Shown here: positions 51,759-58,603 of the stretch, one piece after another
Layout: each line of letters begins with the position of its first letter
Position numbering within the stretch: position 1 is the first letter of the stretch
Assembly (NCBI GenBank): GCA_041650595.1
Contig: JBAZKW010000014.1
Coordinates: forward strand, 1-58,603
Reading direction: 5' to 3'
Origin: CALFCX01 sp041650595
Lineage (GTDB): Bacteria > Margulisbacteria > WOR-1 > JAKLHX01
DNA: 58,603 nt
Program-made: the position numbers and the translations under genes
Notes under the pieces: model-generated
Seen by the model: the letters and a program-made list of their open reading frames with translations, nothing else
What the model was told of the DNA's origin: nothing
The model's database searches: none

Positions 51759-52745
51759 TTAGCCGGCAAGTTTTACGATAAGCGCCTCCAGCAGATAGTT
51801 GTCATTTATATTGCTTGATTTTATCCAGATATCGGTTTCGGATAACGCCATGAGATCTTTTTTCAGCCTTACCGTCGAAAAGCCTTTTGCCTGTGTTATA
51901 AGCTTATTCAACCTATAGGAACCTGTTTTAAGCCCTGCCATCATATCCTGCGTTGACACGCCCGATGAAAGCATCCTTTTAACCCTTAAAAGCCTGATAA
52001 TATGCCACGTTAGCAGACCTATCGCCTGTATCGCAGACAGATTTGTCCTTAGCAGATCATTTAAAACTATCAGCGCCTTATCGGGCGTCTTGGCGTTTAT
52101 AGCGTCCAGCAGGGCAAATGTTGAACTCTCGACAGGGGCGTCTAAAAAAAGTGCTATATCATCACCCCTAATATCCTGCCTGATGCCTGCATAAGCGCTG
52201 ACCTGTTCAATACAAGACAATGCCCTTCCCATATCCTGTTTCGCGGCTTCGGATATGAGAGCCGTCGTCTCGCGGCCTATCCTCTTACCATTCTTGCCGA
52301 ACTCCTTAATAACCCAATCTGATATATCACCCTCATCATCGATAGTCGTATCTATCCTCTCAACAGAGACGGGTAATGACCTTGAGAAATTCTGCAGTTT
52401 TACGGAAGGCCTGCCGCCCAGCATCACAAGGAATACGCCTCCAAGGCGGGGGTTTTTTATATATGCCGCAATGTGCCGCCTGTTCTCTTCTGAAAAGGCC
52501 TCCGGCTCCACAAGGACAGCCATCCTGCATGGCCCGGTAATTGAGAATGTCTGTAAAAAATCTATGATAACGGCCGCGGATATGTCCCTGGCATAATAAA
52601 GGTTATAGTTAAAGGCATCGGCGTTTTCACCTATCAATCTTTTCTTAAGCTTATCCAGACAGAACCTTTTCCTGAATTCATCTTCACCGGTTAGCAAATA
52701 GGTTATGGCGTGTTTTTGGGGTGGGGGATTGCCGGTATGCCGCAT
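51759..52745 (-). CDS. holA: DNA polymerase III delta subunit
   Basis: 328 residues with the HolA pattern: an N-terminal ITYLLTGEDEFRKRF segment, LVEPEAFSEENRR, and late NINDNYLLEALIVKLAG. It opens the sliding clamp as part of the clamp loader. It ends just 5 bases from rpsT (convergent) and starts 2 bases after the LptE-like gene. Confidence 0.85.
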   Translation of the reverse strand: MRHTGNPPPQKHAITYLLTGEDEFRKRFCLDKLKKRLIGENADAFNYNLYYARDISAAVIIDFLQTFSITGPCRMAVLVEPEAFSEENRRHIAAYIKNPRLGGVFLVMLGGRPSVKLQNFSRSLPVSVERIDTTIDDEGDISDWVIKEFGKNGKRIGRETTALISEAAKQDMGRALSCIEQVSAYAGIRQDIRGDDIALFLDAPVESSTFALLDAINAKTPDKALIVLNDLLRTNLSAIQAIGLLTWHIIRLLRVKRMLSSGVSTQDMMAGLKTGSYRLNKLITQAKGFSTVRLKKDLMALSETDIWIKSSNINDNYLLEALIVKLAG

Positions 52746-52747
52746 TT

Positions 52748-53332
52748 TTACCAGACCTCTATGGTCCTTTCGACTACCCTTCTCGCCAGGTCATTAAGGG
52801 CATCGGCTACGGCCTCATCCTCGCTCTTAGCCTGCCGGCCTGACGTAAAATAGTATTCACTGCCCGCAAAGTTTTCTTCCGACCAAACAACCTTTCCTGT
52901 AGCGGACTCGACAAGCCTAAGATCAACAAATATCGCTATCCTGTATTGATCTATGGTATCATTATAGCCGTATTTTGTGGGCTCTCTCTTGAAATCGGTA
53001 AGACCGCCCTCCATTACAAGGTCCGCGTCTTTTTTCTGTGCCACGCGAAGATGCCCGTCAAATATAAACCTGTCTATTATCGCCCTGGTCACATCAACCT
53101 CAAGCAAGGGCCTATAGGTCTTATACCTGCGCCGGTCGGAGACTTCATCGGTTATGGGTATCTTGTTGGAAAAATTTTCAACACAAATCGTCTTCAGGTG
53201 CTGGGGCAAAAGAGAGCCTGTGGTATATCCGCAGCCGGAAATAAAAAAAGCTCCGAAGGCCGGCAAACAACAAAGGCATAATGATACTACAAAAATATAT
53301 TTCTTCATCATATCCAAACCCCGCGAAAACAC
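52748..53332 (-). CDS. lptE: LptE-like outer-membrane lipoprotein
   Basis: 194 residues: a signal peptide and lipobox FFISGC, then GYTTGSLLPQHLKTICVENF, a beta-rich LptE-type body. LptE plugs LptD during lipopolysaccharide insertion. ATG 53311 or 53308 is possible; the listed start is GTG/ATG-like upstream. Genes for holA and a BamD-like protein flank it, a common order. Confidence 0.75.
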   Translation of the reverse strand: MFSRGLDMMKKYIFVVSLCLCCLPAFGAFFISGCGYTTGSLLPQHLKTICVENFSNKIPITDEVSDRRRYKTYRPLLEVDVTRAIIDRFIFDGHLRVAQKKDADLVMEGGLTDFKREPTKYGYNDTIDQYRIAIFVDLRLVESATGKVVWSEENFAGSEYYFTSGRQAKSEDEAVADALNDLARRVVERTIEVW

Positions 53333-54307
53333 CTACTTGCCGGCGGTTTTACCTTTAATGCGCTTCTGCGCGGCCTCGAATCTCTCAAGCGCCTTCGGCG
53401 CGGACGAGGAATTGGGGAATTCATCGAGGATTTTGTTATAATAGACCGCCGCGGAATTATATTTGCCTAAACGTTCATAAAATCTGGCATTCTCCATATA
53501 GTGAGCGGCTTGTTTTTCAATTATTTCCCGCTTCTCCTTTTCGGCTGTCTTAACCAATTCGCTGTCAGGATGGGCCCTCTTGAATTCCTCAAACTCCTCC
53601 AGGGCTTGTTCCGCGAGAGACTGGTCATAACTGCTCCCTGACGAAGCAACGGAGGCTGTCAACGCAAGCTGAAATTTGGCATCCCTTGCTACGCCGCTGT
53701 CAGGATAATCATCAACTATTTTCTGGAATGCCTCTCTTGCCTCCTGGTAAAAACCTATCTTTTTATACAGTTCTCCGACGCGAAACTGGGCAATGGGCGC
53801 ATTTGGGCTGTATGGCGCGTTTGACACAACCTTTTTATAGACATCTATTATTTGTTCCGGCAACGCCTTGAATTTAACCCCGAAAAATTTTGTCTTTTCC
53901 CCTTCGTAAAGCCTGTTGCCTATGTCAAATTGGCGTTTTACAATATCCTCGGTCCTTTGCGTAAAAGGGTAATCATCAATAACCTTTTGAAACGCCTCAA
54001 ATGCCTGATAAGGATAATCCATATTTTCATAACAAAGGCCCATATAATATTGAGCCTCTGATGCCGCCTCGGACCGCCTGTAATGCCTTATTATCTTTCC
54101 GAATTCCGAAAGGGCCTTTTTGTAATCCTTTGCCTCAAAAAAATCCATGGCATAAAGAAGCTGTTCCTTAGGGGTGTCTTTGGGGGCGTATTTTGGATTT
54201 ATCCATTTCCTCGTTTCAGGGGTCCAAACCCAATAACAATAACCTGTTCCGATATGCGCGAACAGGATACATATAATAATATATATTAGTCTTAAGCGGA
54301 TTCTCAT
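53333..54307 (-). CDS. BamD-like TPR lipoprotein/periplasmic protein
   Basis: 324 residues: an N-terminal hydrophobic signal (RLIYIIICILFAHIG), then repeated TPR-like motifs (AMDFFEAKDYKKALSEFGKI, QYYMGLCYENMDYPYQAFEA) resembling BamD/YbgF. It probably helps outer-membrane protein assembly. No clear lipobox is seen, so attachment is uncertain. Confidence 0.75.
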   Translation of the reverse strand: MRIRLRLIYIIICILFAHIGTGYCYWVWTPETRKWINPKYAPKDTPKEQLLYAMDFFEAKDYKKALSEFGKIIRHYRRSEAASEAQYYMGLCYENMDYPYQAFEAFQKVIDDYPFTQRTEDIVKRQFDIGNRLYEGEKTKFFGVKFKALPEQIIDVYKKVVSNAPYSPNAPIAQFRVGELYKKIGFYQEAREAFQKIVDDYPDSGVARDAKFQLALTASVASSGSSYDQSLAEQALEEFEEFKRAHPDSELVKTAEKEKREIIEKQAAHYMENARFYERLGKYNSAAVYYNKILDEFPNSSSAPKALERFEAAQKRIKGKTAGK

Positions 54308-54404
54308 AACGTAAAAAAGGTATTATGTGTTAGTTTAATATATCACCGCGCGTTGTTTTTGTCAATAGACGATTAATCACAAAACGGAAGGTAAACAACA
54401 AGCC

Positions 54405-54773
54405 CTAAGGTATTACCGAGGCAGGGGCGGGGGATTTTGCTAAAAAACCTGACAGGTGTTTTTTGTCCTCCTCTGTCATATCCATAAATTGCAGGCCCAC
54501 ATTATATTGGGGGCTTCTCGGGACCTTTTGTATCCAGGCAACCTTTGAGATTGCCTTTATAGGCTTGGAAAAGGTCGGCACAGAGACCTCCAAGATAAGC
54601 CTTGTAAAGATAGAAAGAAATTCACTCGATACAAAACGAACGCCTCCAGCGCCTACATCCTTCGTAAGAGAACCTGTATAAGTTTCTATAGGCCTCTGTA
54701 TATCCTTAAACTGGAACGGAAGCCTGGCCTCTACCCGAGCACATGACCTCTTCTCCTTTACATAAGGCTGCAT
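54405..54773 (-). CDS. PilZ-domain protein
   Basis: 122 residues with an RSCARVEARLPF motif (RxxxR) and TKDVGAGGVRFVS (D/NxSxxG-type), the PilZ layout that binds cyclic di-GMP. The second motif is atypical. It stands alone between the BamD-like gene and comEC. Confidence 0.8.
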   Translation of the reverse strand: MQPYVKEKRSCARVEARLPFQFKDIQRPIETYTGSLTKDVGAGGVRFVSSEFLSIFTRLILEVSVPTFSKPIKAISKVAWIQKVPRSPQYNVGLQFMDMTEEDKKHLSGFLAKSPAPASVIP

Positions 54774-54876
54774 TCTTCTTCCCCCAATAATATTGAAATA
54801 TCTATGCGTGATTATAACATTATATGTATAACATTGTCAAGCGCCATTTAAAACTATTTTAAAAATGAATTAAAAG

Positions 54877-56496
54877 TTACTCCATCATGGGCCACATCAT
54901 ATTGCGGTCAGGCAGGGACTCTACCACAATAAGGAGTATGATATAATAAGCCCCAATAAACCATAATGGCATAGCCCCTGCATCAAAAGAGGCGCACGGC
55001 AGGCTTGAAAACAACCTAACGATATTCAAAAGCAGATAAAACAATATATGACTCGCGCAAGAAAAGATACGCACCAGCGGCACAAAAACGGCCGGGATAC
55101 AGACAAGAATTATACCTGATGACAATATGACCGCCAAAAGCGGGACAACAAATAAATTGGCAGCTATCGTGACAGGCGATATTATCCCAAAGTGATAAGC
55201 GACAATAGGCCAAACACCTATAAATACGGCAAGCGATGAAAAAAACGTTTTGGATAAATATACCATAGACCTGGACGCTTTTTTACGCAAAGAATCCGAA
55301 ACCCCCATAAATCTGACCGGGGAAAAGACCGATTCAAGTTTCGGGCAAAGATACGCGATGAAAAACACGCAGGAAAAAGAAAGTTGAAAACCCGCGCTAA
55401 ATACCTGCATAGGATTGATGAGTAATATGAGAAACCCTGCGAAGAAAAGAGAGGCGTAAATATCAAAATCCCTCTCAAGGGCGGTTGACAGTAAATACAC
55501 GGAGACCATAACAGAGGCACGGACTATAGGAGCTCTGGCCCCCGCGATAAAAACATATACCCACAAAAAAACTATAACAGCTGCGATAATATATTTCTGC
55601 GGCAAGCAGAGAAACCTTAAACAAAAAAATAACATCGCCGACAAAAGACCGACATGGAGCCCGCTCACCGACAAAATATGTATAGTGCCTGTTTTGATGA
55701 AAAGAGCCGATATGTCCTTTGGCATGGATTCGCGTCTGCCAAGCAGTATAGCGTTAAGCAGTCCGGAATCCGGATAGGACAGGTATCTCTTTATACGCCT
55801 CTCTATCCCGCGCCTTAGTTGATGCAGGTATTTTTCAGAAAATATACGTCGCGGCCTTGCGGCTGACACGATATCGTCGTCACTTTCAACGTTTAAAGAC
55901 GCGCGAATACCCTGGAGACGGAGATATTTGGCGTAATATCCGCGGCTGTTTTTATTATCCAAATCGCTTAGTATGTTTACCGCGCCGCGTATGATCATAT
56001 TATCGCCCGGCTCATATTCCGTATTATTATCACGGATAGTAACCCAGATAAGGCCGCTTGCTTTTTTGCAAAAAACACCGGTATCACAATGCAGGGTATT
56101 GAACAAAAAACTGCAACGCCTGTTGCCCCATCTCTGCCACGCGTATGAAGGCAGCGATTTCACGATACCGTTTAAGTGACAGACGCGGCCGTTTATTCCA
56201 CGGATATTACAGATATCATTCTTCGAGAGGGTATTAAAATTGGCATGCAGTAAAACACCCAAGATAAATATTAAAGCGCAAAATAATACGGAAAAAAGCG
56301 GTTGGACCCTTACGCCTGAAATTATAATAAGACAGGCCGGCAGAATGGCCAGCAGTAAGGCGATACGAAAATCCATACCGGTATAACGCGAAAAAATAAT
56401 TCCCAAAACTAAAAAAATAAAACAACAGGCCAATGGTCTGCGCAGGATACTTGTTATAAGCCATTTTGACGGTTTGCGGAATTTTTTTAGGCGCAT
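54877..56496 (-). CDS. comEC: ComEC/Rec2 DNA-uptake channel, short form
   Basis: 539 residues with many hydrophobic helices, an OB-like soluble part (about residues 95-200), and the competence core HILSVSGLHVGLLSAMLFF and RAPIVRASVMVSVYLLS. The usual C-terminal metallo-beta-lactamase domain is absent. It would carry single-stranded DNA across the inner membrane. comEA is upstream. Confidence 0.9.
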   Translation of the reverse strand: MRLKKFRKPSKWLITSILRRPLACCFIFLVLGIIFSRYTGMDFRIALLLAILPACLIIISGVRVQPLFSVLFCALIFILGVLLHANFNTLSKNDICNIRGINGRVCHLNGIVKSLPSYAWQRWGNRRCSFLFNTLHCDTGVFCKKASGLIWVTIRDNNTEYEPGDNMIIRGAVNILSDLDNKNSRGYYAKYLRLQGIRASLNVESDDDIVSAARPRRIFSEKYLHQLRRGIERRIKRYLSYPDSGLLNAILLGRRESMPKDISALFIKTGTIHILSVSGLHVGLLSAMLFFCLRFLCLPQKYIIAAVIVFLWVYVFIAGARAPIVRASVMVSVYLLSTALERDFDIYASLFFAGFLILLINPMQVFSAGFQLSFSCVFFIAYLCPKLESVFSPVRFMGVSDSLRKKASRSMVYLSKTFFSSLAVFIGVWPIVAYHFGIISPVTIAANLFVVPLLAVILSSGIILVCIPAVFVPLVRIFSCASHILFYLLLNIVRLFSSLPCASFDAGAMPLWFIGAYYIILLIVVESLPDRNMMWPMME

Positions 56497-56549
56497 CTCG
56501 CGAATAACAGTTTTTTAATATCATACCAATGGTATACGCGGCAAGAGGA

Positions 56550-56906
56550 TCAATCGCCGACAACGATCCGGCCGGCCATGGCCTCATATTTTTTCCTGCC
56601 AATTCCTTTTACCTTTAATATATCCTCTGTACTGGAAAAAGGCCCATGCAACAGCCTATATTCAATGACTCTCTCGGCAAGCCCATATCCGATACCGGGT
56701 AATTTGACAAGCGTATGCCTGTCGGCGGTGTTCAGGTTTACAATCCTTTTTTGGGACATATCCGAGACAGCACAACGGATACGGCCCATCTCCGGAAACG
56801 AGGCTGAACAGGCGGGGATACGCGTCTTGAAATAATACGACATGCCTACCGATATGATAATGCCGCAGGCAATAAAAAAGGCTATTGTTCTTTCCAGTCT
56901 TTGCAT
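56550..56906 (-). CDS. comEA: ComEA-like helix-hairpin-helix protein
   Basis: 118 residues: an N-terminal membrane helix (TIAFFIACGIIISVGMSYYF) and a tandem helix-hairpin-helix domain (VNLNTADRHTLVKLPGIGYG, ILKVKGIGRKKYEAMAGRI) that binds DNA. Together with the adjacent ComEC it suggests DNA uptake. Overlaps the deacetylase end by 25 bases. Confidence 0.9.
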   Translation of the reverse strand: MQRLERTIAFFIACGIIISVGMSYYFKTRIPACSASFPEMGRIRCAVSDMSQKRIVNLNTADRHTLVKLPGIGYGLAERVIEYRLLHGPFSSTEDILKVKGIGRKKYEAMAGRIVVGD

Positions 56907-57604
56907 ATGCTCTCAAGAGGCGCTATCTCAAAACCCTTATCTTCCAGTATATCTATTATCATACCGAGAGCCTTTACGGTATTATGGCGTGGCGGGTTTT
57001 CCCGGGTGTTTCTGCCGTCATGCAAAAGTATTGTAGAGCCGTCATCCACCTTCTGCGTAGAAAGATCTGCGATCCTGCGCGCGGAATGGCCCATCCAATC
57101 CATAGAATAGCATTCCATATCCCAAAGCACCAGTCTATAACCCTTTGCAGTGATAAAACGCTCTATCGCGGGATTATATTCACCATAAGGCGGCCGAAAA
57201 AAACGCGGCTTTATATCAAGCAGTTCCTTAAAGACCATTTCGGCCCGTTCAATATCGGATACGGTTTCTTCAATAGACAAACGGTTAAGATGGGGATGGC
57301 TATAGGAGTGATTGGCTATCTCATGGCCGTCCTGTTTGGCCCTTAAGGCTATCTCGGGTTCGCGTTCAACATTTTTACCCAGGAAAAAAAACGCGGCCTT
57401 GATACCGTTGCGCGCTTTAAGAATATCGAGGATTTGCAGGCTATATTCACCATTCGGGCCGTCATCAAAGGTAAGTGCCACGCGGCGCCTGATAGGATGA
57501 TTCATGATATTGATTTTAATCCATAGTAACCGTTTAATACGGGATAGATACATTGAATACCATGGATAAGAACCTGAGCTTAAAAAACAAGCCCTTATAT
57601 CCAC
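56882..57604 (-). CDS. polysaccharide deacetylase (NodB fold)
   Basis: The NodB core has ALTFDDGPNGEYSLQI (catalytic Asp), HEIANHSYSHPHLNRLS (His pair) and RFFRPPYGEYN, then ILLHDGRNT. It probably removes acetyl groups from a cell-wall or capsular sugar. The start is unclear: MNHPIRRRVALTF at 57505 lies next to the domain, while upstream starts give about 33 more residues. Overlaps comEA. Confidence 0.85.
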   Translation of the reverse strand: MDIRACFLSSGSYPWYSMYLSRIKRLLWIKINIMNHPIRRRVALTFDDGPNGEYSLQILDILKARNGIKAAFFFLGKNVEREPEIALRAKQDGHEIANHSYSHPHLNRLSIEETVSDIERAEMVFKELLDIKPRFFRPPYGEYNPAIERFITAKGYRLVLWDMECYSMDWMGHSARRIADLSTQKVDDGSTILLHDGRNTRENPPRHNTVKALGMIIDILEDKGFEIAPLESICKDWKEQ

Positions 57605-57613
57605 AGATAAATA

Positions 57614-58603
57614 TTATGCCGATATCAGCGCGGACAAGGCCTGCTTGTGCAAATGTTCATAATATGCAGGGTCTATGGCAATAAGGGCCGGCAGGTCCAG
57701 CACGAACCTTGATGTCTGTAAAAACACATCCAATACGTCCTGGGGCAATGTTGACTTTGTAATATAATTATACATCTGCCCTATCGCGGAACCCAACGAC
57801 ACGGCTGTCTCAGGATTATAAGCTAAAAGACCCTTTGCCAGGATTATTATCTGCTCCAAAGGCAGATATCCGTCCGGCGCGACCGATCTTATGTCGATAT
57901 TTTTTGTTATGCCATCAACGCTCTGGCTTGATATCGCTATCATGTTATCGTTACTATCAGTTGCGGGGGCATACTGCGATAACAGCCTAATGGTACAACC
58001 AAGCTTGACCTCTAATGCCTGCAAATATGGGCTTGCCTTATCAAACATAGCAGTCAATACAGCCTGCTGGTTTTGCGGTATCTCATCTTCATTTATCACT
58101 ATAGTGCCTTTGACATCCCGGATATCCGTGTTCTGCGCCGCCGCTGACGCGTCATAAACCTTGCCCATGGTTTCAAGCGATACGGCGACATTCTCGATGT
58201 CTTTATGGAGCTCAACCATAGCTTCAGGCGATTTAGAAGCGGCCTCATCCAATAATTTTTGGAAATCACCAAGTTTTCGCATATACTCTTTAATCGTGCT
58301 ATCTTCCATAACATTCGCGAGGCTTAACATCATATCAAACAGACCCTGATCCGCGGTTATAATATCTTCGCGGAGCCGTTTAACCTGTTCAACAATACCG
58401 GCGGAAGAAGACTTTGACTGGCCTGCATCACGCCTACCATCGGTTCCAATTTCATTCTTAATGCTTTCGGCCGCGGAGGTAATAGCCTTCAGCGGAGGTA
58501 TGGCTACAAACATGTTAAATCGTTCTGATAATTCCTTCTGCTCGGTGAACACGTCACTTATCCCGGAAGGCTGGTCTTTGGTAAAAGACAAGGCAAGCAT
58601 GAT
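57614..58603 (-). CDS. unknown helical protein, runs off the right edge
   Basis: The reading frame is open from TAA-side 57614 to the edge, with a possible ATG at 58600 but the preceding codon (ATC) is also open, so the gene may begin outside. It is largely helical and acidic (SLANVMEDSTIKEYMRKLGD) with no recognised domain and a GDFQKLLDEA-type coil. It lies 10 bases from the deacetylase and may be part of a large protein. Confidence 0.45.
   Translation of the reverse strand: MMLALSFTKDQPSGISDVFTEQKELSERFNMFVAIPPLKAITSAAESIKNEIGTDGRRDAGQSKSSSAGIVEQVKRLREDIITADQGLFDMMLSLANVMEDSTIKEYMRKLGDFQKLLDEAASKSPEAMVELHKDIENVAVSLETMGKVYDASAAAQNTDIRDVKGTIVINEDEIPQNQQAVLTAMFDKASPYLQALEVKLGCTIRLLSQYAPATDSNDNMIAISSQSVDGITKNIDIRSVAPDGYLPLEQIIILAKGLLAYNPETAVSLGSAIGQMYNYITKSTLPQDVLDVFLQTSRFVLDLPALIAIDPAYYEHLHKQALSALISA

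Overview
The window joins an accessory island and prophage to ordinary bacterial chromosome. The right part (about 41.5-58.6 kb) carries three tRNAs, lnt, secA, prfB, an alkyltransferase, uvrC, murJ, rpsT, holA, an LptE-like lipoprotein, a BamD-like TPR protein, a PilZ protein, comEC, comEA and a polysaccharide deacetylase. LptE-, Lnt- and BamD-like genes point to a Gram-negative (diderm) cell. The gene mix and the low-similarity style of the proteins would fit a candidate phylum such as Omnitrophota, but that is an inference. At the far left a TrkH-like potassium transporter gene runs off the window.

From about 12.2 to 41.56 kb lies a lambda-like siphophage genome. Reading leftward from 39.7 kb it has: early genes (small HTH and membrane proteins, a sigma-factor-like gene with a frameshift, a replication-initiator-like protein, a ParB-methyltransferase), terminase small and large subunits, a zinc ribbon protein, gpW, portal, two probable virion proteins, a GT4 glycosyltransferase, protease with nested scaffold, decoration protein, major capsid, connectors, tail tube, a G/GT pair with a canonical -1 frameshift site, tape measure, M/L/K/J tip genes, then lysis-like and small genes ending in a strong terminator at about 12.17-12.21 kb. 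A large serine integrase reads rightward at 39.88-41.56 kb and its last codons overlap the 3' end of tRNA-His. Three copies of one 33-bp promoter-like element sit upstream of the early genes and the integrase. A promoter, structured leader and terminator between the zinc ribbon and gpW genes may be a small RNA or an attenuator.

From 12.1 down to about 2.6 kb is an AT-rich, leftward-reading defence block: an RHH regulator with its own extended -10 promoter and palindrome, an NgoPII-type restriction endonuclease with its cytosine methyltransferase, a first Vsr, a 36-residue micro-ORF, a second Vsr, a second cytosine methyltransferase, a large protein with two GHKL ATPase domains (HSP90/MORC-like plus histidine-kinase-like), a receiver-domain protein, and two HNH-type proteins. 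Next come a remnant that looks like the end of an FRG-domain protein and a two-gene unit coding a PD-(D/E)XK nuclease-like protein and a beta-CASP metallo-beta-lactamase. These genes overlap or abut and appear co-transcribed.

The best candidate for an under-described system is the methyltransferase-Vsr-dual-GHKL-receiver-HNH module (3.3-9.5 kb). It pairs DNA modification and nucleases with what looks like a phosphorelay. The nuclease/beta-CASP pair is a second candidate. Whether this block is phage cargo or an older neighbouring island cannot be decided here, because no left attachment site was found by eye.
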